Virus record (IMG/VR): IMGVR_UViG_3300018416_000064
Span: 1 to 31,336 of that record
DNA from: a virus
Reading direction: 5' to 3' (one strand)
Length of the DNA: 31,336 bases
The notes beneath the pieces are model-generated. The model had not been told where the DNA came from. It was given only the letters and a program-made list of their open reading frames with translations, and searched no databases. Positions 14,045 through 20,538 of the stretch are shown here, piece after piece (the first letter of the stretch is position 1; each line of letters starts with the position of its first letter). A program made the translations under genes and the position numbers.

Positions 14045-14725
14045 TCATACGGCCCCCTCTCTTCTAAATAATTCATTTCCAGTTCTATTTGTGGTTTTAA
14101 TCTCATTATCTCTTTCTTTCTCAAATTCAAACATATTAAAAATCTCATCAGGATTAGCAGACCCGCCTAAAAATTTAATTAAACGAATCATCTCTTGATT
14201 ATCTTGTAACCTTAATTTTTCATAGTTTAATGTGATTATTTGTTCTGAATTTAATTCTTTATTAAATAAACTATAATCGTATCTCCATTTATCGACAATA
14301 TCCTTAATTAAATCATTTTCTAATTCCACATCTTCGACGCCGAAGTATTTCAACCTTTCCAATAGGTCGGATTCTTTAACGTGTGATTTAGCGTAATGAA
14401 ACCTACTTTTTATCGCATTCTCTTCCTTTCTTAATATGTTTAAGATTAATAAATTCTCATCCATATTAGTTAATTCTTCAAATAAATCTGGAGTGATAGA
14501 GTGACTTTTAATGTAAAAGTTCCCACCCATCTTTCTAACAAATTCTGATATTAGCCCTAACTTTTCTCTACAATTTACTTTAGTTAAATCTAAGAACTTA
14601 TCTATAAAAGCATAATCTTGTGTGTTATCCAGAATTTTATTCGACATTCTCCCAACCCAACTAGACCCAACCCTCATGGCTGTTGAAATTAGTAAATGCT
14701 TCTTTTCGGGTAAAATGCAATTCAT
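14045..14725 (-). CDS. Sulfotransferase-like protein
   Basis: The product has 226 residues from the ATG at 14723-14725 (a TTG lies directly upstream). LLISTAMRVGSSWVGRM corresponds to the 5'-phosphosulfate loop of PAPS-dependent sulfotransferases. NILRKEENAIKSRFHYA fits the 3'-phosphate site (R...S), ITLNYEKL is the usual strand near the acceptor site, and FLGG follows. The protein ends at RREGAV, where family members usually continue as R-x-G-x-x-G-x-W-K, so the C-terminus is clipped. It could sulfate surface glycans, together with the glycosyltransferase just upstream. It has its own near-leaderless promoter. Confidence 0.7.
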   Translation of the reverse strand: MNCILPEKKHLLISTAMRVGSSWVGRMSNKILDNTQDYAFIDKFLDLTKVNCREKLGLISEFVRKMGGNFYIKSHSITPDLFEELTNMDENLLILNILRKEENAIKSRFHYAKSHVKESDLLERLKYFGVEDVELENDLIKDIVDKWRYDYSLFNKELNSEQIITLNYEKLRLQDNQEMIRLIKFLGGSANPDEIFNMFEFEKERDNEIKTTNRTGNELFRREGAV

Positions 14726-14731
14726 CAACTG

Positions 14732-14760
14732 ATTATATCTATTTTTTTACAATAATTCAA
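14732..14760 (-). promoter_or_regulatory. Near-leaderless promoter of the sulfotransferase
   Basis: Minus strand TTGAAT (14755-14760), 17 bp, TATAAT (14732-14737), then 6 nt to the ATG at 14725. Confidence 0.65.
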
Positions 14761-14879
14761 AGAAAAAAACAACATGCAGTTTCTTTCAAATTCTCGTCTT
14801 TCAAAGATTCGCAAATATAAGAAGAACCCACTCCAAAGGGAGTATAAACTAAAATTTTTATTCTATTAATATTTGCCAC
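14757..14879 (-). pseudogene. Fragment resembling a sulfotransferase N-terminus
   Basis: A 40-codon frame from a GTG (14877-14879), overlapping the end of the glycosyltransferase gene, reads IKILVYTPFGVGSSYICESL near its start. This parallels LLISTAMRVGSSWVGRM of the neighbouring sulfotransferase: a strand, then TP, VGSS, aromatic. It stops after 40 residues, so it is probably a decayed duplicate or leftover of a replaced gene. The match is short and could be chance. Confidence 0.35.
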
Positions 14880-15994
14880 TTTTTATTTATCTCTTCCCAA
14901 TCAAAGCTTTTAACAATTTTTTTTGCCTTTTTTACTCTAGATTTTGAATTAGGAAACTCTCTGTATATTTTTTCTGCGCTTTTTTTTGCATCAAAGTCTG
15001 GAACTGATTTGCCCATGTAAAGAACTGACTGAGAATCTTCTAAGAAGATCGCGGATTTTTCATCGAATATTTCTGAAAATGAAGAATGATTACCAAGAGC
15101 AATAGGAACTTCACAACTGGCCGCTTCAGTTGCAGTCAATCCCCAACCTTCCCCATGAGAGGTCGACAAGAACAAATCAAAACAATTATATATCTCTACC
15201 AAAGCCTCTTTTGGACAGTCTGTATCTCCTATGATTCCAGTTTGAAAAAACGGATCAGCGAAAATACATTTGTCTAATACTCCCATTTCAAGCGCGATCT
15301 GCTTTAAATTAAAATAACCATTTGGGTCCGAATGAAGATAAAGCCTCCAAGAATCATCCAGCTTTATTAAGTTGGAAAATATATCAATAGTTCTATATAA
15401 GTTCTTTCTCTTAGAGTTTGAATTCACTACTCCAAGTATTTTATTTTCCATATGCTCTGGAAACCATTTAAACTTTTTATTTTCTTTTGTTTTCTTGAAG
15501 AAGCTGTCGGACCCGTGAGGTATTACGTATATAGGTTTTGTTTCGTCTTGTAATTGTTTTTTAATATTTTCTTTTCCGAATTGAGTATAAGCAACTATTC
15601 CGTCTGCTTCTCTTAAAAAATCGACATCAGACTCTTTATTAAAATAACAATCTACAGGAACGTAGCATATTAACTTTAGCAGTTTTTCTTTGCGAACCTC
15701 TTTTATTACGTCAATATAATTTGCAAATCTAAAGGGGTCGTGAATTGTCCACAAAGTTATAGTCGAGCCTAAAGACAGCAAGAATTTTTTAAACCTTTGA
15801 GCGTTTTCAACAGACTCCCAAGAGGAGTTAATATTTGCTGGATAAATCGGAAAATCGTATTTGTGAAGTTCGCAGTCATACCCTATTCCCCAAAAGAACT
15901 TATTTTCCAAATTTAAATTGGGAACTATGTTTTGAGTCACTCTAGAAAAACCGCTTTCTAAAGTAGGGGAATCTCCTAAAAAGACATATTGCAT
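14858..15994 (-). CDS. GT4-type (GT-B fold) glycosyltransferase
   Basis: The 378-residue protein has an N-terminal Rossmann domain (MQYVFLGDSPTLESGFSRVT) and a C-terminal domain with the GT4 features: YVIPHGSDSFF, GVVNSNSKRKNLYRTIDIF, FLSTSHGEGWGLTATEAASC (the E-x7-E nucleotide-sugar signature) and VPIALGNHSSFSEIF. It transfers sugar from an activated nucleotide donor; the acceptor is unknown, but its position directly after the tail-fibre gene and before a sulfotransferase suggests modification of a virion or cell-surface glycan. It has its own near-leaderless promoter. Confidence 0.85.
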   Translation of the reverse strand: MQYVFLGDSPTLESGFSRVTQNIVPNLNLENKFFWGIGYDCELHKYDFPIYPANINSSWESVENAQRFKKFLLSLGSTITLWTIHDPFRFANYIDVIKEVRKEKLLKLICYVPVDCYFNKESDVDFLREADGIVAYTQFGKENIKKQLQDETKPIYVIPHGSDSFFKKTKENKKFKWFPEHMENKILGVVNSNSKRKNLYRTIDIFSNLIKLDDSWRLYLHSDPNGYFNLKQIALEMGVLDKCIFADPFFQTGIIGDTDCPKEALVEIYNCFDLFLSTSHGEGWGLTATEAASCEVPIALGNHSSFSEIFDEKSAIFLEDSQSVLYMGKSVPDFDAKKSAEKIYREFPNSKSRVKKAKKIVKSFDWEEINKKWQILIE

Positions 15995-16001
15995 ACATCA
16001 T

Positions 16002-16029
16002 ATTATATGAATATTTTCCCTAAAATCAA
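16002..16029 (-). promoter_or_regulatory. Near-leaderless promoter of the glycosyltransferase
   Basis: Minus strand TTGATT (16024-16029), 16 bp, TATAAT (16002-16007), 7 nt to the ATG at 15994. Confidence 0.65.
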
Positions 16030-16093
16030 TAACTTACTCCTGAGATATTAAAGAAAAGCAAGAATAAATCTGAGAGTTTCGATCTTTGAGTGT

Positions 16094-17806
16094 TTATAGG
16101 TCACTTACTTCTATTAAATCAACGGACGCAGCCCATCTAATTGTGCTACCTCCTGCTCCTGTAACTTTTATAACTAAGGAGTCGGTTGTAGTGTCTGCTT
16201 CTGCTGTTACGTCCCAACCTGCCACATCTTCCGCTATTGTTGTAACTGTTATTGACCCAACAATAGCCGCGCTGTTTGTCCCTTCTCTTTCTATTAAACC
16301 TTTTATTTGATAAGCGGCTGATTGTTCGCCGCCGCCGTCTGTTCTTCTAGCTACAATATTTATATTAAATTTTGAAGTGGTTCTTGCATTAATTGTTATA
16401 TTTTTACTAGAACCATCTAGATATAAATTAGTCTGAGTTGCGTTTGTTGTTACTCCTCTTGCTAATAACGAGCTTCTTCTAGGATTTCCAGTTAAAGCTG
16501 AACCTGCAAAAGCACCAGCACTCTGAGATAATTCCCCATATCTATGTGCTGTTCCTTTATAACCTATAATTGTCGTGTCTTGCTCCGATGAAGTCTTTGT
16601 ATGGTCTCTACCTAATGCAACACTGTTTTCACCGTCAGAAATAGAGTTGCTTCTGCCCATCACAAAATTCGTATTGCTTAATAGCGTATTTGATTCTCCC
16701 ACAATAAAACAACCTGAAATTGCGCTTGAATTATCTCCAATTGCATTGGAAGAACCTATGATAGAGGAGTCTTTCGCTTTTGTAATAATTGATGATCGAG
16801 CAGAACCTATAAAACAATAAGGGGAATCGTCTATAATAGCCGAAGCTGCTCCCCCCACAATTGCACTCTCTGTAGCGTTTCCAGTTATATAACTTGATGT
16901 TCCTCCTATAATCGCTGAATTAGTAGCACCTACTCCTATATTACTGTTTTTCCCTCCAAGAATAGCACTTTGCGTTCCCGCTGTTATATAATCAGATAAT
17001 CCTGTAAGATTGTCTTTTGCTATCTGTAAGTCTACTGACTTTGAGCCTCTTGCTCTTTCGGAAAGGGCCGCGACATAGCCAGTTGGTGATATAAAAAACG
17101 CACCAGTTCCTTTTGGGCTAATATTTACACTTGCATTGGAGTGTGCATTTTCAAAACTTGGCGATAATCCGACAGTCTTTGTTCCATTAGTTATTGACTC
17201 GTCAAAGTAAGTTAATCCTGTAGTGCCACCGCCCACACCAACTAATCCAGTAGAACCAGAGACCAGTTGAAATTCTAATCCTATTGGGTTAGCTGGATTA
17301 TATACTACCGCCCATCCACTTTGCGCCCCATCTGTGGTTAAAACCGTTCCTTGGCCGAGGCCTGTTCCTACATATAACTGCCCAATCCCCTCATCTAAAA
17401 AATTACTAAAGGGTTGAGAACCAAAATCGTTTAATCCGCTTCCGTTCACGGTTAAACCACCCGTTATATCAACAGAACCAGTGAAAAAAGAATCCCCGCT
17501 AACGTCTATTCCATTTATAAATTGGGTAATATCCGTAGTTCCTGTTACAACTAAGTTCGCTAAGTTATTGTCATTATAGCCTGTTAAATCTCCGTCTATC
17601 TGTAAGTTCTCCTGAATCTGAGACGACCCTGTTACATTCAGAAATCCATTTACTCCTAGACCATCGCAGCTTAAATGTTCTGCAAATCCCCCTCCTTTTA
17701 AAATGAATGAACCTGTATGGCCGTTTTCGTCCCTTAGAAATTCATAGGCTCCAGAAACAGCCTCTGATATCTCCACTGAATTATTGAATAAATTAAAAGT
17801 AGCCAT
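16094..17806 (-). CDS. Tail fibre with YadA-head-like repeats
   Basis: The 570-residue protein is Gly/Ser/Asn-rich. N-terminal third: short beta segments with ITGGLTVNG and VVTGTTDI patterns, typical of fibre shafts. Middle (about 275-420): repeated units such as SAILGGKNSNIG, SAIIGGTSSYITG, SAIVGGAASAI, SSIIGSSNAIG, NSVALGRDHT, i.e. the S-x-A-[IL]-x-G turn of trimeric YadA/Hep_Hag heads. C-terminal ~90 residues (RRTDGGGEQSAAYQIKGLIE, then GSTIRWAASVDLIEV) look like a terminal domain shared by marine phage fibres. A trimeric receptor-binding fibre is likely. No chaperone protein is recognised next to it. Confidence 0.8.
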   Translation of the reverse strand: MATFNLFNNSVEISEAVSGAYEFLRDENGHTGSFILKGGGFAEHLSCDGLGVNGFLNVTGSSQIQENLQIDGDLTGYNDNNLANLVVTGTTDITQFINGIDVSGDSFFTGSVDITGGLTVNGSGLNDFGSQPFSNFLDEGIGQLYVGTGLGQGTVLTTDGAQSGWAVVYNPANPIGLEFQLVSGSTGLVGVGGGTTGLTYFDESITNGTKTVGLSPSFENAHSNASVNISPKGTGAFFISPTGYVAALSERARGSKSVDLQIAKDNLTGLSDYITAGTQSAILGGKNSNIGVGATNSAIIGGTSSYITGNATESAIVGGAASAIIDDSPYCFIGSARSSIITKAKDSSIIGSSNAIGDNSSAISGCFIVGESNTLLSNTNFVMGRSNSISDGENSVALGRDHTKTSSEQDTTIIGYKGTAHRYGELSQSAGAFAGSALTGNPRRSSLLARGVTTNATQTNLYLDGSSKNITINARTTSKFNINIVARRTDGGGEQSAAYQIKGLIEREGTNSAAIVGSITVTTIAEDVAGWDVTAEADTTTDSLVIKVTGAGGSTIRWAASVDLIEVSDL

Positions 17807-17812
17807 TTAGTT

Positions 17813-17823
17813 TAATTACACTA
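17813..17823 (-). promoter_or_regulatory. Late-promoter-like motif of the tail fibre
   Basis: Minus strand TAGTGTAATTA; TGTAAT ends 8 nt before the ATG at 17806. It lies directly past the terminator at 17832-17857, so the fibre is separated from the replication module. Confidence 0.55.
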
Positions 17824-17831
17824 AAAACAAA

Positions 17832-17857
17832 AAACCCGCAAGTTTCCTTGCGGGTTT
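17832..17857 (-). terminator. Rho-independent terminator after the SSB-like gene
   Basis: AAACCCGCAAG (17832-17842) and CTTGCGGGTTT (17847-17857) form an 11-bp GC-containing stem with a 4-nt loop, followed on the minus strand by a T run. It closes the replication operon. Confidence 0.85.
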
Positions 17858-17888
17858 CAGTTATGAAACTAACTACTATTTTGTTGTA

Positions 17889-18182
17889 TTAAAACGGAAT
17901 TCCGTCGTCTTCTACAGTTTCGCCAGAAGAGGTAACTTGTTGACTCTGCCCATTAGAAGATGTTGTGGCAGCACTTTTTACTTCACTCAAGTAAATTCGC
18001 GCATCTGGTGTTTTCTCTCCCTCTTGTTTGTGGGTGTTTCTAAGAATCATAATATTGACTCTCTCACCATCTACAGTTACATAGCCAGAGCTATATGCGT
18101 TTCCACCTGCTGATGTTTTGCTCCAAAGTGCGCCGCATTCGCGCTCTTTCCAATCGTTTTTGCTTTCTTGTTGATCACTCAT
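17889..18182 (-). CDS. SSB-like protein with acidic tip
   Basis: The 97-residue protein begins with WKERECGALWSKTSAGGNAY and a strand SGYVTVDGERVNIMILRN, then TPDARIYLSE; this layout resembles small OB-like, DUF736-type phage proteins. A Ser/Gln/Thr-rich linker follows and the protein ends EDDGIPF, matching the conserved SSB tip (acidic residues, then I-P-F) that recruits partner proteins in bacteria. It probably binds single-stranded DNA during replication. Its start overlaps the stop of 18175-18327 by 8 bp. Confidence 0.65.
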   Translation of the reverse strand: MSDQQESKNDWKERECGALWSKTSAGGNAYSSGYVTVDGERVNIMILRNTHKQEGEKTPDARIYLSEVKSAATTSSNGQSQQVTSSGETVEDDGIPF

Positions 18183-18327
18183 TTTTATTGAATTCTGTTT
18201 TTTGGTTTTTGTTTAGTTTTGTATAAACTTTTTTAAGTCTTCTGTAGTTTTTTACTAGAATTTTGTTTTTAGGGTCTTTGTCTAAGCCCTGATGTCTTCT
18301 TAATTTTTTACTTTGTTTTCCAGACAT
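18175..18327 (-). CDS. Small basic hypothetical protein (50 aa)
   Basis: Frame from the ATG at 18325-18327 to TGA at 18175-18177. Very basic (GKQSKKLRRHQGLDKDPKNK, VKNYRRLKKVYTKLNKNQKT). It overlaps the SSB-like gene by 8 bp and the preceding gene by 20 bp, a strong sign of real coupled genes. Charge suggests nucleic-acid binding; family unknown. Confidence 0.6.
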   Translation of the reverse strand: MSGKQSKKLRRHQGLDKDPKNKILVKNYRRLKKVYTKLNKNQKTEFNKNE

Positions 18328-18544
18328 TTTTTTGATTAATTTTGCAAATTGAGGTTTTTGCCAATTTTACTAGGTTAAAGGCTTTATTCCTGTCTCTAAA
18401 TAGGACATAAAACGGAGTAACCTTCTCTACTTTAGCATTGAATTTTCGGCCATCAAATGTTTCGATACCAACGAATCTACCAGATGATTGTTTCAAAAGA
18501 CGCTCGTTATTATTCATGTTAATCGTTTTTTCTTTGTTTGTCAT
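18308..18544 (-). CDS. Small Lsm/SH3-like protein, start uncertain
   Basis: The frame is open from 18586, but its first ATG overlaps the -10 box of the promoter at 18585-18613, so translation starts downstream: at 18544 (MTNKEKTINMNNNERLLKQS, 78 aa) or 18517 (69 aa). Residues NERLLKQSSGRFVGIETFDG, then KFNAKVEKVTPFYVLFRDRN and KLAKTSICKI, look like consecutive beta-strands of a small barrel, possibly Lsm/Hfq-like or SH3-like, which I cannot confirm. It is the first gene of the run ending in the SSB-like gene. Confidence 0.5.
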   Translation of the reverse strand: MTNKEKTINMNNNERLLKQSSGRFVGIETFDGRKFNAKVEKVTPFYVLFRDRNKAFNLVKLAKTSICKINQKNVWKTK

Positions 18545-18584
18545 ATTGTATGTTGTATTGTTTAAAATCTGTTTCTGTTTCGGC

Positions 18585-18613
18585 ATTATAAGCTACAAAA
18601 TGCCTTTTGTCAA
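18585..18613 (-). promoter_or_regulatory. Consensus sigma70 promoter before the SSB-like operon
   Basis: Minus strand TTGACA (18608-18613), 17 bp, TATAAT (18585-18590). It shows that ATG 18586, inside the -10 box, is not the start of 18308-18544. Confidence 0.7.
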
Positions 18614-20538
18614 ACCTTTTCTATGAAAAACTCGTTATTTATTGCTTTTTTCAAATCTGCGTCTATGTCACTCGATTTTAATACATTAGCTGCTTGAAAA
18701 CCCAAGCTTTCTTTTTTAAACTTAGAGCTAAAAAACAAGAATAAAGAATTTCCAAATCGAACATCTTGTCCGGTTGGTAACTCCACCTTGCCCTCTTCTA
18801 AAATTTGGATTAGAGAAGATTGTGCTTCTTTTTTGATGCAGTCTATGTCTTTAATTAAAAACGTCGCACCTTCTAAAATCGAGGCTTTTTGAGCTAACGA
18901 ACACAAATAATCTTCAGAGAAGCCTGATATTGAATTTTTGTCTACTAGGGATTTTGCCGACACTGAAACGTAAGGCATCCCATTAGATTTAAAGTAACTC
19001 TCTAAGACAGAGATGACTGCTTTTACATCACTTTCTGATCCAAAAGAAAAAATACTATTGGGGATATCGCCATCTTGTTTAGTAAAAACATCTTCAGATA
19101 TGTTTTTGAAGAAATCGAGCAATTTATTGCAATTGATTCCCTTTTTTAACAACTCTTTGGACAAGCCAGTTTTAAAATCCTTTTTTAACAAAAGACCTCC
19201 TTTATCAACAAAGGCTTCTTTTAAAGTCTTCCTAGTCACCGAATTTAAATCCTCCAACTTGGCAATAGCACCGCATTGATCGACTATATCTACAAATTTA
19301 TCTGGATAATTCCTGTTTGGTAAAAAAACATCACAAAATTTAATAGCTTCTTTTGAAAATTCGGGAAAATATTCAACGCCGCTCTTTTTGCTAAAGCTTT
19401 CAACGATATGATCAGCAATGTCCAAAACTTGAGAAGAGGACAATGGCAATACAGATACCTTCTCAAACCTCCTGTCTAAAGCTGGATTCTTTTTAAAACT
19501 TTGATTGTATTCATAATCTGTAGTTGCCCCTATGCAAGATATTTCTCCCCTTGCTAGGTAGGGTTTTAAAATATTAGACGCTTCCAAATCTCCCTTTCTT
19601 CCTGTCCCTCCTGCTCCAATTAAAGAATGAATTTCATCAAAAAACAAAATAATGTTATCGTATTTCATTACTTCGTTAATGAACTCTTTAATTCTTTCTT
19701 CAAAATTGCCCCTAAACTCTGTTCCTGCAACCATATCTGAAATGGATACTTCGAATACGACCTTTCCTTTCAAACAGTTTGGAACTCTATCGTTTACAAT
19801 TTCTCTAGCAAGCAACTCTACAATTGCAGTTTTTCCTCCTCCTGCTGGTCCAACGAGAATTGGATTCGGTTTTCTTTCTCTAGACAAGACTGTTTGCGTC
19901 TTTTTTAATCTATTTTCAAAATCTACAAGACCGTCGAAATCTCCAGCCATAGCTTTTTTATTTAGATTTACGGCGAACAAGTCTATTGTTTCATTAACTG
20001 CGTCTTGTTGAAATATTCTTTCTTCATCTTCGCTCTTTTCCTCCTCCTCTTCTTCCTCTTCCTTCTCCTCCTGTTCATCCAGCAGGGAGGCAAGAGGCTC
20101 TCCAAGGTCTTTAATAAAAAGAACTATTTTTTCTATAAAATCATTTACTGAAAAATCTCCTGAATCAAGTAGCGATTTTAACAATTTACCGTGTTTTGGG
20201 TAAGACACTAAAGCTAGTAATAAAATCTCCGCAGATATATCTTCTTGCTCCAAAGTTTCCGCCAGAGACTCTGCAACTTGCAAAACTTCTCTACATTGTT
20301 TATTTAATCGAGTTGTCGGATTTTTTGATGGAGGCTTTTCAGTTAAAAAACAGTAAGCTAAAACTTTTGATAAATTAACATCAATATTTAAAGAACCAAA
20401 AATCTTATGGATTGAAATTGAATTATGGGAAGTCACCGCCTCCCAAAGAATATCTACACAAATATAAGGCCTTTCAAGCTCCTCTGCGGTATCTTCGGCT
20501 CTTTTTAAAATTTGCAATACGTCTTTTGATTTATTCAT
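18610..20538 (-). CDS. Clp/Hsp100-like AAA+ ATPase with inactive second ring
   Basis: The 642-residue protein has a Clp N-domain-like region (1-150), an acidic linker (155-173, mostly Glu), then a complete D1 AAA+ module: Walker A GPAGGGKT (230-237), Walker B ILFFDEIH (297-304), sensor GATT (337-340) and finger ALDRRFEK (353-360). The D2 module (about 470-640) is recognisable (SSLIQILEEGKVELPTG, NSLFLFFSSKF) but its Walker A is replaced by SFGSESD (498-504) and its Walker B is FLIKDID, lacking the catalytic Glu. Normal ClpA/C have two active rings. Its start overlaps the polymerase stop (TAATG), so it is co-translated with the polymerase core and may remodel replication complexes. I see no ClpP gene here. 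Confidence 0.8.
   Translation of the reverse strand: MNKSKDVLQILKRAEDTAEELERPYICVDILWEAVTSHNSISIHKIFGSLNIDVNLSKVLAYCFLTEKPPSKNPTTRLNKQCREVLQVAESLAETLEQEDISAEILLLALVSYPKHGKLLKSLLDSGDFSVNDFIEKIVLFIKDLGEPLASLLDEQEEKEEEEEEEEKSEDEERIFQQDAVNETIDLFAVNLNKKAMAGDFDGLVDFENRLKKTQTVLSRERKPNPILVGPAGGGKTAIVELLAREIVNDRVPNCLKGKVVFEVSISDMVAGTEFRGNFEERIKEFINEVMKYDNIILFFDEIHSLIGAGGTGRKGDLEASNILKPYLARGEISCIGATTDYEYNQSFKKNPALDRRFEKVSVLPLSSSQVLDIADHIVESFSKKSGVEYFPEFSKEAIKFCDVFLPNRNYPDKFVDIVDQCGAIAKLEDLNSVTRKTLKEAFVDKGGLLLKKDFKTGLSKELLKKGINCNKLLDFFKNISEDVFTKQDGDIPNSIFSFGSESDVKAVISVLESYFKSNGMPYVSVSAKSLVDKNSISGFSEDYLCSLAQKASILEGATFLIKDIDCIKKEAQSSLIQILEEGKVELPTGQDVRFGNSLFLFFSSKFKKESLGFQAANVLKSSDIDADLKKAINNEFFIEKV

Noticed and set aside
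14007-14048. 13-codon frame overlapping the sulfotransferase stop (ATGA)
   Set aside because: Too short and runs into the terminator; coupling overlap alone is not enough.
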